Below, piece by piece: positions 57,239 through 64,000 of a stretch of 64,000 nt of DNA. The first letter of the stretch is position 1. Each line of letters starts with the position of its first letter. The DNA is from Rossellomorea vietnamensis (GTDB taxonomy: Bacteria; Bacillota; Bacilli; Bacillales; Bacillaceae_B), in the NCBI RefSeq assembly GCF_001305855.1, contig NZ_LIXZ01000001.1, positions 62,001 through 126,000 of the forward strand. Direction: 5' to 3'. Position numbers and translations under genes: made by a program. Under the pieces are notes generated by a model, which was not told the DNA's origin, did not search any database, and was given only the letters and a program-made list of their open reading frames with translations.

Positions 57239-57258
57239 GAAATAATCTCACAATCTGC
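57222..57258 (-). terminator. rho-independent terminator after recG
   Basis: An 8-bp stem GCAGATTG/CAATCTGC (57251-57258 pairing with 57228-57235) is followed on the minus strand by TTTTTT (57222-57227). It begins five bases past the recG stop and overlaps the fapR promoter. Confidence 0.82.
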
Positions 57259-57262
57259 CTTT

Positions 57263-59314
57263 CTAGTCGAGCTTTTCGCCCTCTAATATTCCCGATCCGG
57301 ATAAATACTCCCTGAGCGGTTCAAACTCTGGATCACTCCAGAATTGAGCCGAACTGATCAACGCTTGAGCATCGTCCCTTGCCACTTCCAGGGCACGGTA
57401 GTCATGCACCATGTCTGCCACCTTAAACTCCGGGAGCCCGCTCTGCTTTCTGCCGAAGAAGTCACCAGGACCCCTCAGTTCAAGATCTTTTTCACTAAGG
57501 ACAAATCCATCATTTGTTTCTGTCATGATTTTCATGCGCTCTTTCCCGACTTCGGTCTTCGGTTCGGCAAGGAGGATACAATACGATTGATGTTCACCAC
57601 GCCCTACCCTTCCTCTCAGTTGATGAAGCTGACTCAACCCGAATCGTTCCGCATCATAGATGAGCATGAAGGTAGCATTGGGCACATTCACACCAACCTC
57701 AACCACCGTGGTGGAAACAAGCACTTGAAGGTTGTTCGCACTGAATTCCCTCATCACTTCATCCTTATCTTCGGGATGAAGTCTCCCGTGCATCAGACCG
57801 ACCTTGTAACGTCCTTCAAAATAATGGACCAATTGATTATAGACATCGATGGCATTTTGCACATCCAGTTTGTCCGACTCCTCAATCAAAGGACAAATCA
57901 CATAAGCCTGGCGACCCTGGTCCAACTCCTTATCCATAAATGAAAGGACCCTGGACAGCATGTCCGCTTTCGCCCAATAGGTTTCAATCGACTTCCTTCC
58001 GGCAGGCATTTGATCGATGATACTCACATCCATTTCACCAAATACGGTGATGGCAAGTGTTCTCGGAATCGGGGTCGCTGTCATGAATAATACATCAGGA
58101 CTTTCCCCTTTTTCCCTGAGTACCCTTCTTTGGTTGACACCAAACCTGTGCTGTTCATCTGTGACCACTAGGCCAAGATGCTTGAATTCGACTTCATCCT
58201 GTATGAGGGCATGGGTGCCAATGAGAATATCGATCTCACCCTCTTTTAGTTTATCAAGTAAAAGACGGCGCTTCTTTCCTTTTACAGAGCTGGTTAGAAG
58301 GGCAACGGACAGTCCCATAGACCCCAGCATTTCGCTAAGGGAATTTGCATGCTGTTCCGCCAGTATTTCTGTCGGGACCATTAATGCTCCCTGATAACCT
58401 GCTGTTACACTTGAATACAAAGCAATGGCGGAAACAACGGTCTTACCGGATCCCACATCCCCCTGGAGAAGACGATTCATCCGATAAGGAGATTTCATAT
58501 CTGCTGAAATTTCATTCACCACACGTTTTTGCGCATCGGTCAGTGGAAATGGCAAAGAATCAATGAACGATTTGACTTTTTCCAAATCATAATGTTGAGG
58601 CATGCCGTTTGAATGTTCCCTTTCGAACTTTCTCAAGGCCTGCATCTTCAACTGAAACAACAGGAATTCTTCATAAACAAACCGCCTTCTTGCCTGTTTC
58701 ATATCTTCGGTGGAATCAGGAAAGTGAAGATGATACAGGGCATCTTTCCGGCTTGAAAGCTTATACTTTTCCATTAAATGGACCGGGAGATTCTCATGGA
58801 TCAGATGACTATAATCTTTGAAAGCCTTCTTGATGAATTTCCTGAGTGTATTGTTTTTCACCGAGCCTTTCAAGGAATATACAGGTTCAAAATCCCCCTG
58901 TTTATCGTGAGGACCCGATTGAAAATACTGGACCGTAATGATTTGCCTGTTTTTATCCCATTTTCCAGTCACCGTCACAGTGTCATGAAGATTGATCTTC
59001 TTTTTCAAGTAAGGCTGATTAAAAAACACCGCCTGAACCAGATTCCTCCCAACAAGAATCCGCAGGGTCAAGCGGGATTTCTTTCTCCCATAAAACATCA
59101 GTGCGGGTTCCGAATGAACTTTCCCCTCAACCGTGACGCGTTCATCATGGGCAACTTCTTCCAGGTCCCTAAGTCGATAATCCTCATAGCGGTAAGGCAG
59201 ATATTCTAACAGATCCAGAACGGAATAAATCCCCATTGCATTCAGCTGTATAGCTGTTTCTTCACCAATCCCCTTAATGTTCTGGATTGTCAGTCCTTCA
59301 TTACGAGTCTTCAC
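57263..59314 (-). CDS. recG: ATP-dependent DNA helicase RecG
   Basis: RecG reverses stalled forks and processes Holliday junctions. The 683-residue protein has an N-terminal wedge/OB domain (YEDYRLRDLEEVAHDERVTVEG). The helicase core follows with QGDVGSGKTVVSAIALY (Walker A), VTDEQHRFGVNQR (motif II, DEQH), TATPIPRTLAITVFGEMD (motif III) and QLHQLRGRVGRGEHQSYC (motif VI). It opens with GTG 59314 overlapping the end of sdaAA by 14 bases. Confidence 0.96.
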   Translation of the reverse strand: MKTRNEGLTIQNIKGIGEETAIQLNAMGIYSVLDLLEYLPYRYEDYRLRDLEEVAHDERVTVEGKVHSEPALMFYGRKKSRLTLRILVGRNLVQAVFFNQPYLKKKINLHDTVTVTGKWDKNRQIITVQYFQSGPHDKQGDFEPVYSLKGSVKNNTLRKFIKKAFKDYSHLIHENLPVHLMEKYKLSSRKDALYHLHFPDSTEDMKQARRRFVYEEFLLFQLKMQALRKFEREHSNGMPQHYDLEKVKSFIDSLPFPLTDAQKRVVNEISADMKSPYRMNRLLQGDVGSGKTVVSAIALYSSVTAGYQGALMVPTEILAEQHANSLSEMLGSMGLSVALLTSSVKGKKRRLLLDKLKEGEIDILIGTHALIQDEVEFKHLGLVVTDEQHRFGVNQRRVLREKGESPDVLFMTATPIPRTLAITVFGEMDVSIIDQMPAGRKSIETYWAKADMLSRVLSFMDKELDQGRQAYVICPLIEESDKLDVQNAIDVYNQLVHYFEGRYKVGLMHGRLHPEDKDEVMREFSANNLQVLVSTTVVEVGVNVPNATFMLIYDAERFGLSQLHQLRGRVGRGEHQSYCILLAEPKTEVGKERMKIMTETNDGFVLSEKDLELRGPGDFFGRKQSGLPEFKVADMVHDYRALEVARDDAQALISSAQFWSDPEFEPLREYLSGSGILEGEKLD

Positions 59315-60194
59315 GTTTATTCAGGGAAACCCCAAAGATTTTCGCTTCAAGCTCTCTGCCTGTCGGCGTAGCCGCCAGTCCCCCTTGAGCCGTTTCACGA
59401 AGAGCTACCGGCATGGTTTGACCGATTTTGTACATGGCATCGATCACTTCATCACATGGGATACGGCTCGTTATACCTGCAAGTGCCATATCCGCTGCAA
59501 CCATGGCATTGGCAGCACCCATGGCATTCCGTTTCACACAGGGTACTTCCACCAGTCCTGCAACAGGATCACACACAAGACCTAACATGTTCTTCAACGT
59601 AATTGCCATGGCTTCCGCTGATTGACCAGGGGTCCCCCCTGCCATTTCAATGATGGCAGCTGCCGCCATCCCACTCGCGGATCCTACCTCTGCCTGGCAG
59701 CCTCCAGCTGCACCTGAGATGGAAGCATTATTCGCCACAACGAAACCAAAGGCACCGGATGCAAATAAAAAGCGGATCATTTCATCTTTTGTGGGATTCA
59801 ACTTATTCTTCACGGCAAAAAGTGTTCCAGGAACGACTCCTGCAGAGCCTGCAGTAGGAGTGGCGCAAATCGTTCCCATCGCTGCATTCACTTCGTTCGT
59901 TGCAACGGCTTTACTGACTGCATCCAGAATCGTGTCCCCACAAAGGGAACGACCTGAATCAATGTATTTCTGTAATAATACGGCATCGCCGCCTGTCAAC
60001 CCTGAATGGGATTTGACACCTTCAAGGCCGCGGGCTACCGCCTGCTCCATCACTTCCAGGTTCTTTTCCATCTGACTATAAACCTGTTCAAATGTTTTAC
60101 CCGTAAACTCAATTTCCTGTTCGATCATAATATCAGATATTTTCTTGTTCTGACTTTCAGCAAGTTCAACCAATTCTGCTACATTTCGAAACAT
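59301..60194 (-). CDS. sdaAA: L-serine dehydratase, alpha subunit (iron-sulfur)
   Basis: SdaAA with SdaAB converts L-serine to pyruvate and ammonia using a 4Fe-4S cluster. The 297-residue protein has conserved Cys residues in SGRSLCGDTILD, GAAGGCQAEVGSASG and GLVCDPVAGLVEVPCVKRN, which can supply the cluster ligands, and the Gly/Ala-rich stretch TPTAGSAGVVPGTLF. ATG 60194 follows GAGGAGG at about eight bases; the opening at 60230 is disfavoured. Confidence 0.96.
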   Translation of the reverse strand: MFRNVAELVELAESQNKKISDIMIEQEIEFTGKTFEQVYSQMEKNLEVMEQAVARGLEGVKSHSGLTGGDAVLLQKYIDSGRSLCGDTILDAVSKAVATNEVNAAMGTICATPTAGSAGVVPGTLFAVKNKLNPTKDEMIRFLFASGAFGFVVANNASISGAAGGCQAEVGSASGMAAAAIIEMAGGTPGQSAEAMAITLKNMLGLVCDPVAGLVEVPCVKRNAMGAANAMVAADMALAGITSRIPCDEVIDAMYKIGQTMPVALRETAQGGLAATPTGRELEAKIFGVSLNKREDS

Positions 60195-60242
60195 GTAAAT
60201 AACCTCCTCACCTTTTGTAAACGCTATCATTATTGTAATTGA

Positions 60243-60905
60243 TTAATCAGAAATCCGTGTTACTTGTGTAATGTTCGGCAGTGATGTCAATTCATTGATG
60301 ACCGCTTCGTCTATCGGTTGATCGACCTCTATGGTCATCAATGCCATTTGTCCTTTTTCTTTCCGGGACACATCCATATGCCCGATGTTCAGTTGATGCT
60401 TAGCAATGACATTCGAGACAGAAGCAATCGCTCCGAATCGGTCATCATGAACTACAAGTATCGCCGGATGATGGCCTGAGAGTTTAAGTTCAAAGCCATT
60501 AAGTTCAATGATTTCAACTTTCCCTCCACCGATGGAAATACCGACAAGTTCGATTTCACCTTGATCATCTCCCATGTGGATCCGCGCTGTATTCGGATGA
60601 TCCGTAATGGCATCTTCTTCTTGAAATTTAATCTTTATCCCTTTTTCCTTAGCTACATTGATCGATTCGATAATTCGTTCATCATATGTATCATAATCAA
60701 GGATACCGCCGACTATGGCTACGTCTGTTCCATGACCCTTGTAGGTTTTTGCAAACGATCCATAAAAGGATATCTTCGCCCATTTTGGTTCCCTTCGAAA
60801 CAGGTTTCTTGCTAATCTTCCTATTCTTGCAGCACCTGCTGTATGAGAACTTGAAGGACCGATCATCACAGGACCGATAATATCAAATACACTTTTGTAT
60901 TTCAC
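60243..60905 (-). CDS. sdaAB: L-serine dehydratase, beta subunit
   Basis: The 220-residue beta subunit has the N-terminal IGPVMIGPSSSHTAGAARIG motif and ends with an ACT-type regulatory domain (LNIGHMDVSRKEKGQMALMTIE, with ITQVTRI at the end). It begins at GTG 60905, seven bases after AAGGGGG. The gene pair is split as in B. subtilis, with alpha downstream. Confidence 0.96.
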   Translation of the reverse strand: MKYKSVFDIIGPVMIGPSSSHTAGAARIGRLARNLFRREPKWAKISFYGSFAKTYKGHGTDVAIVGGILDYDTYDERIIESINVAKEKGIKIKFQEEDAITDHPNTARIHMGDDQGEIELVGISIGGGKVEIIELNGFELKLSGHHPAILVVHDDRFGAIASVSNVIAKHQLNIGHMDVSRKEKGQMALMTIEVDQPIDEAVINELTSLPNITQVTRISD

Positions 60906-60958
60906 GACTTTTCCCCCTTGCTTAACATCCTATTTATATTACCATTCTAACATAATTG

Positions 60959-60991
60959 AAGGGGACAAACTCCATTTAGAGCTGTCCCCTT
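60959..60991. repeat. AAGGGGACA/TGTCCCCTT palindrome between fakA and sdaAB
   Basis: Arms at 60959-60967 and 60983-60991 pair perfectly over nine bases, with an inner CTC/GAG pairing in the 15-base loop. It resembles the dispersed GGGGAC family. It starts ten bases past the fakA stop and could end its transcript, though no T-run follows. Confidence 0.6.
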
Positions 60992-61001
60992 CCTTTAATC
61001 C

Positions 61002-62660
61002 TTATTCAACTGAGAATATATAGGAGTAAAGTGGTTGTTTACCATTATGAACTTCCACTTCGACATCTTCATAGTGCTGTTCTACATACTCTCTGAGTGA
61101 CTCAACATCCTCTTCGCTGACATCTTCACCGAATAGAATGGTTAAGATCTCCGAGTCAGCATCCAGCATTGTATCCAACAGGCTTTGAGCAGACTTTTGA
61201 CGATCAGAATCCGAGATGACAATCTTGCCTTCTTCTATTCCCATAAAGTCATCTTTTGAAATCGATACACCATCGATGGACGTATCTCTCACAGCAAACG
61301 TGACTTGACCCGTTTTCACCTGTTTTGAAGCCTCGGTCATTAACTGTTTATTGTCTTCAACAGAAGCCGATGGATTAAAGGCAAGTAGTGCAGCCATTCC
61401 CTGCGGCACGGTCTTCGTAGGGACAACAGCCACTTCCATTTCAAGAACTTCAGCCGCTTGTTCGGCAGCCATGATGATATTCTTGTTATTCGGCATGATG
61501 ATGACTTTCTTCGCCTTCACTTCTTCTACAGCTTTCACGATATCCTCCGTACTTGGATTCATCGTTTGACCGCCTTCGATCACAGAAGTTGCGCCGATGC
61601 TCTTAAATAATTCGGCAATCCCTTCACCCATTGATACAGTCACAATGGCAAAGTCGACTTCCTTGGCCGGAGTTTCCGCTACAGCAGGCTTGGATACTCC
61701 TACAATACTGCTGTGCTGCTGTCTCATGTTTTCAATTTTGATATTGATGAGACTTCCGTATTGATGTCCGTACGTCAATACATCCCCCGGCTGTTCCGAG
61801 TGGATATGTACTTTGGCTAACTCGTCGTCACTGATGACAAGCAGGGAATCACCGAACTTGCTTAAATCCTGACGAAAGTCTTCTTCTACAAACGATTGCT
61901 TGTCATTTTCAAATCGGACCATGAATTCTGTACAATATCCAAATTCAATATCCTCTGTACTCATGAAATCCTGTGCCGTCTTATGATGCTCTGCACTTAC
62001 AAGATCATTCATGGATGGCAGTGACGCCTGATTCGAAACCTTTTCTCCTTTAAGCTCGGCAAGGAACCCTTCATAAACGCATAGGAGTCCTTGACCTCCA
62101 CTATCGACTACTCCCACTTCCTTCAATACAGGAAGTAAATCAGGTGTACGATTCAATGAAGCCTGCGCCTCGTCGACAATTGCCTGCATAAGCTTCACGA
62201 AATCACTTTCAGTCTCGGCTACAGAAACACCTTTTCTCGCAGCGTCTTTCGCAACTGTTAGAATCGTTCCTTCCACAGGTTTCATAACCGCTTTATAAGC
62301 CGTTTCCACCCCTGTTTGAAGTGCATTGGCAAACTCTGCACTGGATAAGGATTCTTTCCCTTCAATCGCTTTACCAAAGCCTCTGAACAATTGGGATAAG
62401 ATAACACCTGAGTTACCTCTTGCTCCCATCAATAACCCTTTTGAAAGGGCAGTAGCCACATTTCCAATATGATCTTGAATATGGTTTTGAACTTCCTTAG
62501 CACCGGAAGTCATTGATAAATTCATATTTGTTCCAGTATCACCATCAGGAACAGGAAAAACGTTCAGCGCGTCAACCAGCTGCGCGTTGGCAGATAATTG
62601 AGTGGCACCTTGTATCACCATTTGGGCAAAACGTTTTCCTTCCAAAGATGTAATCGACAC
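61002..62660 (-). CDS. fakA: fatty acid kinase subunit FakA (YloV)
   Basis: FakA phosphorylates exogenous fatty acids presented by FakB proteins, producing acyl-phosphate for phospholipid synthesis. The 552-residue protein has the N-terminal Dak-like kinase domain with LNVFPVPDGDTGTNMNLSMTSG and GARGNSGVILSQLFRGF. Middle and C-terminal DegV-like parts follow, with KVIIMPNNKNIIMAAEQAAE. It pairs with asp23/yloU just upstream, the standard Firmicute order, and lies near plsX, the other source of acyl-phosphate. Confidence 0.95.
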   Translation of the reverse strand: MSITSLEGKRFAQMVIQGATQLSANAQLVDALNVFPVPDGDTGTNMNLSMTSGAKEVQNHIQDHIGNVATALSKGLLMGARGNSGVILSQLFRGFGKAIEGKESLSSAEFANALQTGVETAYKAVMKPVEGTILTVAKDAARKGVSVAETESDFVKLMQAIVDEAQASLNRTPDLLPVLKEVGVVDSGGQGLLCVYEGFLAELKGEKVSNQASLPSMNDLVSAEHHKTAQDFMSTEDIEFGYCTEFMVRFENDKQSFVEEDFRQDLSKFGDSLLVISDDELAKVHIHSEQPGDVLTYGHQYGSLINIKIENMRQQHSSIVGVSKPAVAETPAKEVDFAIVTVSMGEGIAELFKSIGATSVIEGGQTMNPSTEDIVKAVEEVKAKKVIIMPNNKNIIMAAEQAAEVLEMEVAVVPTKTVPQGMAALLAFNPSASVEDNKQLMTEASKQVKTGQVTFAVRDTSIDGVSISKDDFMGIEEGKIVISDSDRQKSAQSLLDTMLDADSEILTILFGEDVSEEDVESLREYVEQHYEDVEVEVHNGKQPLYSYIFSVE

Positions 62661-62675
62661 GAATCTTCCTCCTCA

Positions 62676-63038
62676 CTACGGGTTCGTCACACGAACCCCC
62701 TGCACAAAAATATTTACTGAATCTACCGCCAAGCCGACGGTCTTATCAAGAGTATATTTAACCTTGGATTGTACATTATGGGCAATCTCAGAAATTTTCG
62801 TACCATAACTCACAATAATATACATATCAATATGTACTTCCTCTTCATCTTGACGAACAATCACTCCGCGAGTGAAGTTTTCTTTACGTAAGATATCTGT
62901 GAAACCGTCTTTAATTTGGTTCTTTGAAGCCATTCCAACAATTCCGTAGCAATCCACCGCTGCACCTCCAGCAATCATTGCAATGACATCATTCGTAATA
63001 TCAATTTGTCCGTACTGCGTTTTTAATTCGATGGACAT
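62676..63038 (-). CDS. yloU: Asp23/Gls24 family envelope protein YloU
   Basis: The 120-residue protein has the Asp23 fold with YGQIDITNDVIAMIAGGAA, GRV-like residues replaced by KENFTRGVIVRQD, and VHIDMYIIVSYGTKISEIAHNVQ. Members are linked to cell-envelope homeostasis and to FakA regulation. ATG 63038 with AAAGGGGG upstream is chosen; the opening at 63080 crosses that site. Confidence 0.94.
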   Translation of the reverse strand: MSIELKTQYGQIDITNDVIAMIAGGAAVDCYGIVGMASKNQIKDGFTDILRKENFTRGVIVRQDEEEVHIDMYIIVSYGTKISEIAHNVQSKVKYTLDKTVGLAVDSVNIFVQGVRVTNP

Positions 63039-63224
63039 GGAATGTTTTCCCCCTTTAATTACATGCTTGGCTAAAAACATTTTACTATAAGTATACTGTT
63101 TTTGAAAGCTAAACTATTATCACAAGCGTCATTTGTTGGGTTTCCCCTCTATTTTTTCCTTATTATTCAAAGATTAATCATTGGCTTATGTAAGTGAATC
63201 TGTCCATGGTAATAGTTGCTAATG

Positions 63225-63249
63225 AAAAAAGACGCCTGCATTAGGCGCC
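63225..63249 (-). terminator. rho-independent terminator after rpmB
   Basis: A 7-bp stem of GACGCCT (63231-63237) and AGGCGCC (63243-63249), with one G-T pair, is followed on the minus strand by six T residues (63225-63230). It begins 15 bases past the rpmB stop. Confidence 0.88.
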
Positions 63250-63264
63250 TTCCCATTTTAAGTA

Positions 63265-63453
63265 TTATACGCGTTCTACTTTACCAGATTTCAACGCTCT
63301 TGCAGAAACCCATACTTTCTTAGGCTTACCGTCCACAAGAATTCGAACTTTTTGCAGGTTTGCACCCCAAGTACGCTTGTTCGCATTCATTGCGTGAGAG
63401 CGAGCGTTACCTGAGCTGGCTTTACGGCCTGTTACTACGCATTGTTTTGCCAT
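63265..63453 (-). CDS. rpmB: 50S ribosomal protein L28
   Basis: The 62-residue protein is a typical L28, reading [20 protein letters not shown] at the start, then [16 protein letters not shown] and [20 protein letters not shown] 63453 follows GAGGAGGG; the opening eight codons earlier is rejected. The zinc-binding Cys pairs of the C+ form are absent (only one Cys), so this is a zinc-independent form. Confidence 0.98.
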   Translation of the reverse strand: MAKQCVVTGRKASSGNARSHAMNANKRTWGANLQKVRILVDGKPKKVWVSARALKSGKVERV

Positions 63454-63604
63454 AATATATTCCCTCCTCACTAACAAGAAGCTGAAGTTAATTTCAGTTT
63501 CACATTTCGCTTATTATCATAAAGATACTTTAATAATTTATCACACAACTTTCTATAATGCAATACTACAATTAAAACCTTTCAAGAAAAAATACTTTAC
63601 ACCC

Positions 63605-63770
63605 AGAAAAGCGGAGGCGGCTGGGGTAGGCCCGACAAGCATAAGGCGAGAACGCCGGAAAGGCGCTTTTTGCCTTTTTGGCGTTCTTGATTTATGACCT
63701 CGAGGGCCTAGCCGCCGGAGCTGGACATCACCGAAAAGCGAAGCGACTCGCCCTTCAAAAGGACGTGTAC
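63605..63770. repeat. Bacillaceae-type dispersed palindromic repeat
   Basis: Outer arms GGCGGCTggggtAGGCCC (63616-63633) and GGGCCTAGCCGCC (63704-63716) enclose inner arms GAGAACGCC (63648-63656) and GGCGTTCTT (63680-63688) with a further AGGC/GCCT pairing. GC content is far above the surroundings. The layout (GAAAAGCGGAGGCGG, CCCGACAAGC, GACCTCGAGGGC, CCGGAGCTGGAC) is one I recognise as a repeat scattered through many Bacillus-related genomes, with unknown function. Confidence 0.75.
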
Positions 63771-63807
63771 TTCTCGGTTGAAAGATCACATTAAGCACAG
63801 AGCTGAT

Positions 63808-63998
63808 AAATAGACGGGAAAATTCCGCTTAATTCGAAATTACTGTTTAAAACTGCATAAATAGAAGGAAAAATTCCGCCTATTATCTTCAAAAAACAAA
63901 TATATGGGTGATTTTTCTTACCTAAGCGGAATACCTCCCCTTATTAACCCTAAAATAAGTTTCATTCTGAAAGTAACCGGAAAATCTCCGCTTATTTT
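63808..63998. repeat. four diverged copies of a CGGAAAATTCCGCTTA motif
   Basis: Related motifs occur at 63808-63832 (GACGGGAAAATTCCGCTTAA), 63859-63884 (GAAGGAAAAATTCCGCCTATT), 63923-63945 (AAGCGGAATACCTCCCCTTA) and 63975-63998 (CCGGAAAATCTCCGCTTATT). Each is itself an imperfect palindrome, and their starts are 51, 64 and 52 bases apart. The array may go on past the window end. Confidence 0.6.
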
Positions 63999-64000
63999 TG

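Larger units (their letters stand above)
63454..64000. other. 547-bp gene-free region upstream of rpmB
   Basis: No credible gene is seen on either strand. The stretch holds a short hairpin CTGAA/TTCAG near 63482-63497 in the rpmB leader, the large GC-rich palindromic repeat at 63605-63770 and four A/T-rich CGGAAAATTCCG-type motifs at 63808-63998. No spoVM-like peptide is visible here, although spoVM flanks rpmB in B. subtilis; it may lie beyond the window. Confidence 0.6.

Noticed and set aside
63553..63798. 81-residue minus-strand open frame across the GC-rich repeat
   Set aside because: It is a translation of the palindromic repeat (Arg/Pro-rich, no ribosome site, no domain). Such frames recur wherever this repeat occurs.
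63808..64000. CRISPR array
   Set aside because: Repeat units are diverged, only four are present, and they are palindromic with uneven spacing. No cas genes are near.

Overview
This is a 64 kb chromosomal window from a low-GC, motile, aerobic member of the Bacillaceae. Gene content and order follow the Bacillus subtilis segment from rpmB to swrB almost gene for gene. Every protein gene reads on the minus strand, so the window is best read from base 64000 down to base 1. Species cannot be fixed from sequence alone. A signal peptidase gene between rplS and rbgA, an extra flagellar-operon gene between flgD and flgE, and Bacillaceae-type dispersed palindromes argue for a Bacillus relative outside the B. 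subtilis group, Rossellomorea-like at low confidence. There are no tRNA or rRNA genes, CRISPR arrays, insertion sequences or prophage genes.

Layout in reading order: (1) 64000-63454, a gene-free stretch of repeats; (2) rpmB, then asp23/yloU-fakA, sdaAB-sdaAA and recG; (3) fatty-acid and phospholipid synthesis, fapR-plsX-fabD-fabG-acpP, with a perfect FapR operator on its own promoter; (4) rnc-smc-ftsY and ylxM-ffh, chromosome organisation and SRP-dependent secretion, in which smc is broken by a deletion-type frameshift; (5) ribosome and tRNA maturation: rpsP-khpA, ylqD, rimM, trmD, rplS, lepB, rbgA, rnhB; (6) ylqG-ylqH, a FliK-like/FlhB-tail-like pair, then sucC-sucD; (7) dprA, topA, trmFO and the xerC-clpQ-clpY-codY operon; (8) the 27 kb fla/che operon from flgB to sigD, followed by the start of swrB at the window edge.

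The fla/che operon builds rod, MS ring, C ring, export apparatus, hook and chemotaxis signalling, and ends with the flagellar sigma factor. Its proximal promoter (TAGACA-N17-TACAAT) has a good CodY box directly upstream of the -35, and codY is the neighbouring gene, so nutrient control of motility can be read from the DNA. A second promoter-like element lies about 340 bp farther upstream with hairpins in between.

Points most worth checking: the smc lesion; the ylqG-ylqH pair, in which YlqH corresponds to the free C-terminal cleavage product of FlhB; a 12-bp perfect hairpin placed between the Shine-Dalgarno sequence and the start codon of swrD; five intergenic GGGGAC/GTCCCC palindromes, some shaped like terminators; and the overlap of the recG terminator with the fapR promoter. 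Starts were chosen by Shine-Dalgarno spacing and by comparison with remembered family N-termini. All promoter and terminator calls are by eye.
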